The translations under genes were made by a program, and so were the position numbers. From Planctomycetales bacterium (lineage in GTDB: Bacteria; Planctomycetota; Phycisphaerae; SM23-33): DNA of 7,066 nucleotides. A model generated the notes under the pieces. That model made no database searches. It was not told the origin of the DNA and saw only the letters and a list, made by a program, of their open reading frames with translations. The DNA lies in NCBI GenBank assembly GCA_030631085.1, contig DAOVLV010000089.1, positions 1 to 7,066 of the forward strand, read 5' to 3'. Every line of letters starts with the position of its first letter. Within the stretch, counting starts at the first letter, position 1. Positions 1 to 6,562 of the stretch are shown piece after piece.

Positions 1-64
1 CCGGCGACATCACTTTTAGCCGATCCCTTTCCTGTTGACTCATTTCGATCCGATCCTTGTTCAT
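1..64 (-). CDS. Transposase N-terminus (partial, 21 codons)
   Basis: On the - strand an ATG at 64-62 opens a frame that reads MNKDRIEMSQQERDRLKVMS and then P before leaving the window. AAGGAG lies 5 nt upstream of this ATG (complement of about 70-75). The segment 'MSQxERDRLKV' resembles the start of ISNCY-type transposases, which continue into a helix-turn-helix and a DDE integrase core; neither is visible here. A second in-frame ATG (codon 8) would give the shorter start MSQQERDRL, but only the first has a clear ribosome binding site. The product would bind the element's ends and move it. The gene may be intact or broken beyond the edge. Confidence 0.65.
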   Translation of the reverse strand, partial: MNKDRIEMSQQERDRLKVMSP

Positions 65-91
65 CCGCTCTCCTTCTTATTGTCAGGAAAG

Positions 92-132
92 CGGACATTT
101 CTACTTTGTTAGGACCGGACATTTCTACTTTG
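92..132. repeat. Two identical 17-bp direct repeats in the IS end
   Basis: CGGACATTTCTACTTTG occurs exactly at 92-108 and 116-132, separated by 7 bp (24-bp period, a little over two helical turns). Both copies lie between the transposase start and the proposed IS tip. They are best explained as paired transposase-binding sites within the terminal repeat. The repeats are seen directly; their function is inferred. Confidence 0.8.
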
Positions 133-140
133 GTATGACA

Positions 141-304
141 ATGAGAATTATCGCGGTTGTCAAATACGCTAAATGCGTGTAGAATGTGGAATTATATCTA
201 GTGATGCCGTGTCGGATTTTCAAGCGAACGCAGCACAATGAGCCACGGGGTCAGAGAACCGGGTTTCGAAACAGACCGGGCAGGAAAAATAGACAAGGTT
301 TCCT
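141..304. other. Non-coding leader between the IS end and the exosortase gene
   Basis: No convincing gene is seen in these 164 bases. They hold the promoter candidate at 157-185, a 10-bp palindrome GTTTCGAAAC at 263-272, and the exosortase ribosome binding site AAGG at 295-298, 6 nt before the ATG. An in-frame stop TAG at 290-292 closes the exosortase frame upstream. This fixes ATG 305 as the earliest possible ATG start. Confidence 0.6.
157..185 (+). promoter_or_regulatory. Candidate sigma70 promoter of the exosortase operon
   Basis: TTGTCA at 157-162 (5 of 6 to TTGACA) is followed after 17 nt by TAGAAT at 180-185 (5 of 6 to TATAAT). A start around 191-193 would give a leader of about 110 nt before the exosortase ATG at 305. 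The -35 hexamer lies only 17 bp beyond the proposed IS end at 140, so anything further upstream that once regulated this promoter has been displaced. No GG-N10-GC sigma54 element was noticed here, although sigma54 control is known in some exosortase loci. Confidence 0.5.
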
Positions 305-1957
305 ATGACTGCACCAGAACTTATTGCAAAGCCAACACGGCATTCATGGGTAACGGTTGGGACGTGGGTCCTGCTCGCAGCAGGGCTTACGGTTACGTTC
401 GGCCATAACTTCGCAGAGATGTGGCTTCGCTGGTTCCCTGCGTGGCATAGCACCGACCTGAGCCTTTACGACCGGTTCGTTGAGGGAGAGAGTTACTACA
501 CCCATGGCCCACTGATGCCGCTGGTAAGTTTGCTGATTGTTCTGCTGCTGATTCGGCATGCAAGCATCCCTGTTCGTCCCCGGTGCCGGAGCGGTTTGGT
601 TGTGTTGGTATTTTCTCTGCTGTTGCACCTGGTGGCGTGTCGGGCACGTGTGAATTTCGCCAGCGGTTTTGCGTTCATCGGTGTGCTGGCGGGGTTGGTT
701 CTGCTGCTGTGGGGCGGACGGGCGCTCAGGAGGTTGTGGTTCCCGATTGCGCTGCTGATATTCATGGTCCCGCTTCCGGACGTGACTATCACCAGTCTTA
801 ATTTCACGCTGAGGAACTACGCCGCAGCCGGGGGCGTTGCAGCAGCCAATGCCATTGGAGTGATCGCGGAGCGCATGGGGGATATGGGAAACCAGGTGAT
901 TCTTGAGGGCGAAAAGACCCTCGTTATCGCCAATGTCTGTAACGGTCTGCGAACACTGATAAGCCTGCTGGCTTTCGGCGCCATCTACGCGTATGTCTGC
1001 CGACTTCGCGGGGGATGGCGGGTGGCTCTGTTTATGCTGACGATTCCGGTGGCTGTGGTGGCAAATTCGCTTCGAATAGTGAGCCTGATCCTTATAGCGG
1101 ACATCTGGGACGTGGAGACGGCGACCGGGTTTTTTCACGACTTTTCAGGGGTGCTGATCTTTGTTCTGGCGTTCCTTATGATGTTCGGCCTGGAGCGTTT
1201 AATCCTGTGGGCTCGCAAGGCGGTCGGTCGTCCCGCCGAGGTTCTCCCGCTTTTTCATGACGCACGTCGTACTGCCGACGACGAGGGTCAGTGGTCGCGG
1301 CTGGTTGAGGCCGTTGGCGGAAAGTGGGGGCGAACGGCGGTGATCCTGATGCTGCTTTCGGCGGCGGGTGCATGGTGGCTGAACCGGTCGCTTCCTCCCG
1401 TCTGGAACAAGCAGGTGGCCCAAAAGGCCTTACCGGCGGTGCTGAACGTCGCCGGCAAGGACCTGAAAAGTTACGAACTCGAACTCGACGATCGTACCCT
1501 GACGATACTGGAGACACACGATTATCTGTACAGGCGGTACGATCCTGTCAGTATGAACTGGATAGACATCTGTGTGATTTTCAGCCAGGACAATCGAAAG
1601 GGCACTCACCCTCCGGATTTATGCCTCGAAGGCGGCGGTAGAGATATCGTGGCCAAGGGGGGCGTCGTTGTGAGCAATGTGGAAGGGCGAGGTGGCGTCT
1701 CTTGTCGGGAACTGGTTGTACAGTCCGGGCGCGAGCGGAAATATTTCCTCTATACTTATAAGTGTGGCAGCAGATACACCAGCAGTTTCTGGACCCAGCA
1801 GTTTGTAATTTTCGTCAACGGGTTCCTGGATCGAAACGCCAGCGGCGCGCTGATTCAGATTTCCACACCTGTAACAGGAGACTTATCCGACGCCAGAGGA
1901 AGGTGCGTGCAGTTGATTCGCGCCGCTGTTCCACACCTGGACAGGGGACTTCCGTAG
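305..1957 (+). CDS. Exosortase fused to a C-terminal EpsI (DUF3485-type) domain
   Basis: Exosortases are multi-pass inner-membrane cysteine transpeptidases that process proteins carrying a C-terminal sorting tag (PEP-CTERM and relatives), usually in step with exopolysaccharide synthesis. Residues 15-300 carry about nine hydrophobic segments. The expected catalytic triad is present: Cys212 in NVCNGLRT, Arg257 in ANSLRIV and His278 in FFHDFSG. A preceding PLPD loop lies at 156-159. A further membrane helix (about 342-358) leads into an EpsI-like region (about 370-545) with the Cys motif HPPDLC (His435, Cys440). Exosortase alone is usually near 300 aa and EpsI near 200 aa, so 550 aa fits a full fusion. 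Start ATG 305 has AAGG 6 nt upstream and an in-frame stop at 290. It is probably the first gene of an operon with the TPR gene 60 nt downstream. The triad makes the family assignment firm; the exosortase subtype cannot be fixed from sequence alone. Confidence 0.93.
   Translation: MTAPELIAKPTRHSWVTVGTWVLLAAGLTVTFGHNFAEMWLRWFPAWHSTDLSLYDRFVEGESYYTHGPLMPLVSLLIVLLLIRHASIPVRPRCRSGLVVLVFSLLLHLVACRARVNFASGFAFIGVLAGLVLLLWGGRALRRLWFPIALLIFMVPLPDVTITSLNFTLRNYAAAGGVAAANAIGVIAERMGDMGNQVILEGEKTLVIANVCNGLRTLISLLAFGAIYAYVCRLRGGWRVALFMLTIPVAVVANSLRIVSLILIADIWDVETATGFFHDFSGVLIFVLAFLMMFGLERLILWARKAVGRPAEVLPLFHDARRTADDEGQWSRLVEAVGGKWGRTAVILMLLSAAGAWWLNRSLPPVWNKQVAQKALPAVLNVAGKDLKSYELELDDRTLTILETHDYLYRRYDPVSMNWIDICVIFSQDNRKGTHPPDLCLEGGGRDIVAKGGVVVSNVEGRGGVSCRELVVQSGRERKYFLYTYKCGSRYTSSFWTQQFVIFVNGFLDRNASGALIQISTPVTGDLSDARGRCVQLIRAAVPHLDRGLP
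1861..1954. repeat. Imperfect direct repeat at the 3' end of the exosortase gene
   Basis: A 24-nt block at 1861-1884 (starting TTCCACACCTGTAACAGG) recurs as 23 nt at 1929-1951 (TTCCACACCTGGACAGGG and on). About 21 of 24 columns match with a single one-base gap. Both copies hold a small dyad, CCTG...CAGG. They are read in different frames (STPVTGDL versus PHLDRGLP), so the similarity is at DNA level and not a protein repeat. Copy 2 ends just before the stop codon at 1955. Function is unknown: it could be a protein-binding site, an RNA element near the gene junction, or a relic of a short duplication. Confidence 0.5.
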
Positions 1958-1961
1958 AATC

Positions 1962-2008
1962 GGGAAGATACAATATGTTACTGCTAAACAAAATAGCCTC
2001 CTAAGGAG
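1962..2008 (+). promoter_or_regulatory. Translation-initiation region of the TPR gene, with a possible 9-codon leader ORF
   Basis: TAAGGAGA at 2002-2009 is a strong Shine-Dalgarno site 9 nt before the TPR ATG at 2018. Directly upstream, ATG 1975 opens a tiny frame, MLLLNKIAS, whose TAA stop (2002-2004) forms part of that Shine-Dalgarno site. The small frame has its own GGGAAG (1962-1967) 7 nt before its start. A ribosome ending there would sit on the TPR ribosome binding site, which could couple or tune TPR translation. The Shine-Dalgarno lies in the short dyad CTCC-TAA-GGAG (1998-2008). The ribosome binding site is secure; translation of the leader is speculative. Confidence 0.45.
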
Positions 2009-2017
2009 AAAGCAGAA

Positions 2018-5000
2018 ATGAAGCGACGCATTATCATAATCCTGATCATTGTGGGCATTCTTGGCGGGTTGACCGCCGGTACGTGGTTGTATTTGCGTCG
2101 AAGCAGCGGCCTGAAATTGCTTGCGCGGGCGGAGTTGGCAATTCAGGCCGATAAGCTCGATAAGGCTGTGGACCTGGCAGAGAAATATATCACGAAGTAT
2201 CCGGAGGACTGGCGGGGCTATCACACCAAAGCGCGGGCCTTCATTCGTCTTGGACGATACGACGATGCGCGAACGGTTCTGGCCGAAGCCGGCAGACTGA
2301 AACCTGCGGAAGTTTCGGTATCTATCACGCTGGCAGATAGTTATAGCCTGCCGGCGAATAAATTAATAGTCGGTCAGAAGGCTCGTAGCGATGTCGCTGT
2401 GCTCAATGAGGTCATAAAGCAATTTAATCAGGCCAATGAAATTCTCCTGAAGGTCAAGACAACCGTCCCGAAACACGTCATAAAAGTGCAACAGTTCCTT
2501 GGGCTGAACTATTATAAAATCAGTATTGCTAATCGTACGATAGGTGATATTCGGAAACGGGAATCCAAGACCGCCGAAGCATCGCGCGACGACAAACTGG
2601 CTGCCGCCAGGCTGAAAGAGAGCGAAGCAGCGTTTGAAGAGTCCGGTAAGGCGGACGTCAAAGCCATTGAGGCTCTTCTTAAAGTCATCGCTAAAGACGC
2701 TTCCCGCCCCGCTGCCGCAAGAGCGTTAGTGGACTTATGTATTCAGCATGGAGACGAAAAATCGTTGAGCATCGCCCGCACGGCGATCATGGCGCTGAAG
2801 TCCCCTCCCCCCATTCCGGCAATGAGGCTTGCTCTGCATGACCTCTCCGACAAAACGGAAACTGCCTCCGGGCGAGAGCGGTTAGACAAACTCTGTAAGC
2901 GTCTGGACGCCATTTTGAAAGAACATCCCGATGAACTGGAGGTCAAGGTAACCCGAGCAGATGCGGCGTTGAGACTTGGGGATATTGAAACGGCTAAACG
3001 CATTAGCAACGAAATTCTCAAGAAAAACCCACGCCACGGTCAGTCCCGTCTTATCAAGGCAAGGTTACTTAATAAGCATGGAGACGCTGTCGGGGCTGAA
3101 CGTATTCTGTTCAGATTGAAAGCTGACTATCCTCGATGGACCATCGCCCATTTCGCTTACGCACAAGCGGCTTCGGCGATCGGCAAGAAAGAACTGGCTC
3201 GCGAGGCCATGCGAACGGTTACGAAACTTAATCCCGAACACGCTCTCGCCCGCAGGTATCTGGCCAACTCCCTGATGGAAGACGGATTCCACGAGCAGGC
3301 ATTAATCGAGGCACAAGATTACTACCGGTCGCATCCCGACGACCCGGTTGCTGTCAGGCTGCTTGTTGAATCGGCCAAACGTACCGATCAGCCCGAACTG
3401 GCCAGAAAGACGCTGGGGAAAGTCTTTACCGACGACCTGTCGGAGCCTGTGATGTTGCTGGCGATCGCTGATGGGTACAAACTTCTTGCCGACCGCGACA
3501 AGGCGCAGCAGGCTTTGCACAAAGCGGCTGAGTGCAAAGCCGACACTGCTGAAGGGCTTTTCGCCATTGCTCGTGCGATGGTGCAGGTTGAACGATCGCC
3601 CGAGGCCGAAAAAATTCTGCTCGACGAACTTGCCCGTGACTCCGAGCAGCCTCGCGTATGTTTCGAACTTGGTAAATTCTACCTTGCCACGGGACGGGGC
3701 ATGCAGGCGATAAAGCAGTTCCGCGCTGCGCTGCGGATTGATTCGAGAAATACCGTTTACCGCCTGGCGTTGGCGCGTGCGGTGTTCGGCATCGGCGATC
3801 TGGAACAGTGTATGAACGTCCTGGAGGAGGTTGACAAGAGCAACGTAGAGGCCAACCTTTTTCGTCTTCAGGTGGAACTGCTTCTGGGCAGGCCCGTCCC
3901 CGCAGAGCAGATGCTTCAGCAGGTTCAGGGCACCAAGCGGGCAGGTTTGCCTCTGGCAATGATTTACCTCAACAACGGTCGGATGGAACAGTGCGTGGAA
4001 GTCTGCCTCGCCGGATTGAAAAAGACGCCCCACGACCACGGCATGCGGATTGTGTTAGGGCAGGCCTATCTGGCCCAGGGGCGGGAAAATAAATGCCTTA
4101 AGGAATGGTCGGCGGTATTGGAAGCGACACCCAAGCAACTGCCGGCATACTGGCGAATCATCGGAGTCCTGGCCCAAAAACTCGACCCGAAACAGGTGAA
4201 AAAAACTCTGGCTTTAATCCCCAACGCAAGGGAAGACATGATTGATCTGTCAATTGGCCGGTTGTTTGTCCGCCTGCGTAATTTCGATGCCGCCATCGGG
4301 ACTTGCACCCGGCTGATAAACAGGGCAAAGAATTCAGAATTTATTCGCAACCGTGCCCGCCTGCTACGAGCAACGGCGCTGGCGGCTTCCGGGAAACACG
4401 AGCGAGCGGTCGCCGAACTGGACGAGTTGAGCAAAAACGAGGCATGGTACGGCTTTGCAACGAGAGCCAAGGTTGGTGTTCTGGTCAAGGCGGGACAGAT
4501 AGACCAGGCAAGTGATGCATTGACCGAACTGTCTAAGATCGCCATCAAGAAAAAAGATCCCGCCGCCCTTCGACGGATTACTTTGCTTTATGCGAGATTG
4601 AATAAAATCGAAGAAGCACTGGCTGTCTGTAACCAATTGGAAATCCTGTTTCCGGTTGACGCCAGGGCGTATCTACTGCGGGCAAGGGTGTTGTCGATGG
4701 GTGGTAGAAGCAGCGAGACGTTTCCGTTGCTGGAGAAGGCAATCAGTCTCCAGCCCGAGAACCTTATAACATATCGGACACTGGCTTTGGCTCTGGAGGC
4801 CAACCAGCAGCTTCGCCAGGCCCTTGACACGCTGAAACGGATGGAGATGGAGAAGCATGGCAAGTCCGGTTTAGGCGCGGCGTTGTACGAGCAGGGATAC
4901 TTTTTTGCACGGTGGGGGCTTTATGCCCAGTCCATTGAATGTTTCCGGAAACTCGCAGCACAGGGACACACCGGTATTCCGAAACTACAACTTGCCCTGG

Positions 5001-6562
5001 GACGGGCCTTTGTTGGATTGGGTCAGAAAGACAGCGCCAAAGAGCAACTAAAAAGCGTTTCTGTCTATTCCCCACAATACGTTACAGCCCAGCAGTTACT
5101 GGCGGAAATTGCGGAAACAGACGAGGAAAAACTCAATATCCTCAGCCGGGCCGAAAAGGCCAAACCCGAACACACTGGCGTGCTTATACAGAAGATGAAA
5201 GTGCTGCTCGATGCGGATAAGCCCGCCGAAGCAGTGAAGGTCTTTGATTCGTTTGTCGGTCCGGAGGCAGAAAACCGGCCTATGCCTGCGGGGGCGGCCT
5301 ATCTTGCTATTCGGGCCATGCTTGCGGCAGACGATCATGAAGCAGCCTCGAAACTTGCGTCGCGAGTAGCCAAGGATGCACCAGAACCACCGTGGAGGCA
5401 ACTGGCCATATTGTTGAACTTGGACAACAAGAGCGTCGTTACCAAAATGCTGCCCAGCGTTGAAAAGGCAGACCTTTATGATGCCATGCTGGGTTTGGTC
5501 TTGTCGGTGCAGAACGACGAGGAGGCTTCAATCCTCAAGTGGACAGATGAAATTTCCCAAATCAATCGTCGGCTTATCCGGGAACCGGTGTCCAGAATGC
5601 TCCCGTCTCGTTACAGGCTGCTTGTTGCCCTGGCCGCCGGACAGGTGTCGCAGGCCGAAACGGAATTGAAAAACTACAAGAGCACCGACGACATCAGCAA
5701 GGATGCCGCCGCTGAATTGGTTTCCCTGGCGCGCAAAGACGCAAAGGCCGCTATCGCTGAAGCGACAAAACTGCTGAAGGCGTTGATAGCAACTGAGTTG
5801 GGTCTGGCGCCGGTCGGTAAATCGTGGGCGATGGAGGTGCTGAAGGCCCGCCCGAAGTGCCAGTGTGCCGCTGCCCTGGTCCTCAAAAGCGAGTCGGACC
5901 CAGGCACGATGAAGGTCTTGCTGGAAACGCTCAGGCCGGCCGATTGCGTACTGGCCAAGATGATCCGTGCCTCGCTGTTGATGCACGAAGGGAAATATAA
6001 AAAGGCGGCGGAGGTTTACCGCAAGGCAGCCGAAGCCGACAAGGATAATCATTTTCTGGTTCTGGCCCAGGCAACCGCAACGGAGAAGGCAGGTCGTCTC
6101 ACCGAGGCGCTTTCGCTATACCGCAAAGTTTGGCAAGCAACGCAGAATCCAGCGGCTGGCAACAATGCCGCCTACCTTGTTACCCAACTGTATCCGGATG
6201 ATGCTGCCCGTCTCAAAGAAGCATTGCAGTGGACGGAGGCGGCAATCAAAGGCGCTCCGCAGGCCACTGCCTTTCACGATACAAATGGATGGGTCTGCTT
6301 CCTCATGGGCAGGAAGGAGCAAGCCCTGCTTGAGGTCCGACGGGCCGTTAAGGGCCTACCCAACTCGCCGGAAGTGCATTACCACATGGGCGTCATAGAA
6401 GCAGACGCCGGTAACCGGAACCTGGGGCGATGGCATCTGGAAGCGGCGGTCAGCAGCGCCGATGCCATTAAGGCCGGTGGAAATAAACTGACGGTTGCTG
6501 AAGCCAGGGCGGCGAGGTTGGCTAAGGAGGCTTTGGCCAAAGGGGCGCCGAGCGAAAAGTGA
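2018..6562 (+). CDS. Giant membrane-anchored TPR-repeat protein (PrsT-like)
   Basis: This 1514-aa protein has a short basic start (MKRR) and one hydrophobic helix (about 5-26), then almost entirely paired alpha helices. TPR-like units are clear at about 34-100, then from about 305 through 1130, and again from about 1315 to 1480. Well-formed examples start near 545 (CFELGKFYLATGRGMQAI), 880 (AYLLRARVLSMGG) and 1449 (NSPEVHYHMGV). The stretch 118-275 is less regular, with a charged helical segment at about 183-217. Stretch 1165-1310 is also diverged. The end, DTNGWVCFLMGRKEQAL (1421-1437), resembles the closing repeat of TPR proteins of exosortase loci. Those proteins (PrsT) are roughly 900 aa and usually lipoproteins; here there is no lipobox cysteine, so a signal-anchor facing the periplasm is inferred. 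The likely role is scaffolding of polysaccharide or protein export. ATG 2018 is supported by a strong ribosome binding site. No enzyme domain was recognised. Confidence 0.88.
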   Translation: MKRRIIIILIIVGILGGLTAGTWLYLRRSSGLKLLARAELAIQADKLDKAVDLAEKYITKYPEDWRGYHTKARAFIRLGRYDDARTVLAEAGRLKPAEVSVSITLADSYSLPANKLIVGQKARSDVAVLNEVIKQFNQANEILLKVKTTVPKHVIKVQQFLGLNYYKISIANRTIGDIRKRESKTAEASRDDKLAAARLKESEAAFEESGKADVKAIEALLKVIAKDASRPAAARALVDLCIQHGDEKSLSIARTAIMALKSPPPIPAMRLALHDLSDKTETASGRERLDKLCKRLDAILKEHPDELEVKVTRADAALRLGDIETAKRISNEILKKNPRHGQSRLIKARLLNKHGDAVGAERILFRLKADYPRWTIAHFAYAQAASAIGKKELAREAMRTVTKLNPEHALARRYLANSLMEDGFHEQALIEAQDYYRSHPDDPVAVRLLVESAKRTDQPELARKTLGKVFTDDLSEPVMLLAIADGYKLLADRDKAQQALHKAAECKADTAEGLFAIARAMVQVERSPEAEKILLDELARDSEQPRVCFELGKFYLATGRGMQAIKQFRAALRIDSRNTVYRLALARAVFGIGDLEQCMNVLEEVDKSNVEANLFRLQVELLLGRPVPAEQMLQQVQGTKRAGLPLAMIYLNNGRMEQCVEVCLAGLKKTPHDHGMRIVLGQAYLAQGRENKCLKEWSAVLEATPKQLPAYWRIIGVLAQKLDPKQVKKTLALIPNAREDMIDLSIGRLFVRLRNFDAAIGTCTRLINRAKNSEFIRNRARLLRATALAASGKHERAVAELDELSKNEAWYGFATRAKVGVLVKAGQIDQASDALTELSKIAIKKKDPAALRRITLLYARLNKIEEALAVCNQLEILFPVDARAYLLRARVLSMGGRSSETFPLLEKAISLQPENLITYRTLALALEANQQLRQALDTLKRMEMEKHGKSGLGAALYEQGYFFARWGLYAQSIECFRKLAAQGHTGIPKLQLALGRAFVGLGQKDSAKEQLKSVSVYSPQYVTAQQLLAEIAETDEEKLNILSRAEKAKPEHTGVLIQKMKVLLDADKPAEAVKVFDSFVGPEAENRPMPAGAAYLAIRAMLAADDHEAASKLASRVAKDAPEPPWRQLAILLNLDNKSVVTKMLPSVEKADLYDAMLGLVLSVQNDEEASILKWTDEISQINRRLIREPVSRMLPSRYRLLVALAAGQVSQAETELKNYKSTDDISKDAAAELVSLARKDAKAAIAEATKLLKALIATELGLAPVGKSWAMEVLKARPKCQCAAALVLKSESDPGTMKVLLETLRPADCVLAKMIRASLLMHEGKYKKAAEVYRKAAEADKDNHFLVLAQATATEKAGRLTEALSLYRKVWQATQNPAAGNNAAYLVTQLYPDDAARLKEALQWTEAAIKGAPQATAFHDTNGWVCFLMGRKEQALLEVRRAVKGLPNSPEVHYHMGVIEADAGNRNLGRWHLEAAVSSADAIKAGGNKLTVAEARAARLAKEALAKGAPSEK

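Larger units (their letters stand above)
1..140 (-). mobile_element. Terminus of an insertion sequence, probably ISNCY/IS1202-like, truncated by the window edge
   Basis: This is the transposase-start end of an IS read on the - strand. The proposed outer tip is the TGTCA (- strand) at 140-136. Inside it lie two identical 17-bp sequences, CGGACATTTCTACTTTG, at 92-108 and 116-132 with a 24-bp period. A transposase start codon with a good ribosome binding site follows at 64. Repeated subterminal blocks followed by a short leader and the transposase are typical of transposase-binding ends. The family name rests on the opening residues of the transposase and on general resemblance of the ends, so it is tentative. 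The other end and any target-site duplication lie outside the window, so the boundary at 140 is inferred. The element points away from the exosortase operon. Confidence 0.72.

Noticed and set aside
136..162. Inverted pair TGACAA / TTGTCA across the IS junction and the -35 box
   Set aside because: It is only 6 bp with a 15-nt gap. One arm belongs to the IS tip and the other to the -35 hexamer, so it is probably coincidental.
141..182. Short frame MRIIAVVKYAKCV directly after the IS end, possibly the start of an interrupted gene
   Set aside because: It stops after 13 codons, overlaps the promoter candidate and has no visible ribosome binding site of its own. Chance is the simplest reading.
263..272. 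10-bp palindrome GTTTCGAAAC in the exosortase leader
   Set aside because: It could be an operator, but it is short and single and no second copy was noticed, so it is too weak to call.
238..410. Frame starting at ATG 238 (MSHGVREPGFE...) overlapping the exosortase start
   Set aside because: It has no good ribosome binding site, runs out of frame into the exosortase gene and ends there, and does not resemble any known protein.
344..1138. Long open frame of 264 codons on the - strand inside the exosortase gene
   Set aside because: It is rich in Gln, His, Pro and Arg with no domain-like pattern, and it lies opposite a gene with a clear catalytic triad. It is a shadow of the GC-biased codons on the other strand.
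3302..4039. Open frame of 245 codons on the - strand inside the TPR gene
   Set aside because: It lies fully opposite well-formed TPR repeats, and no ribosome binding site or recognisable motif was seen. Treated as a shadow.
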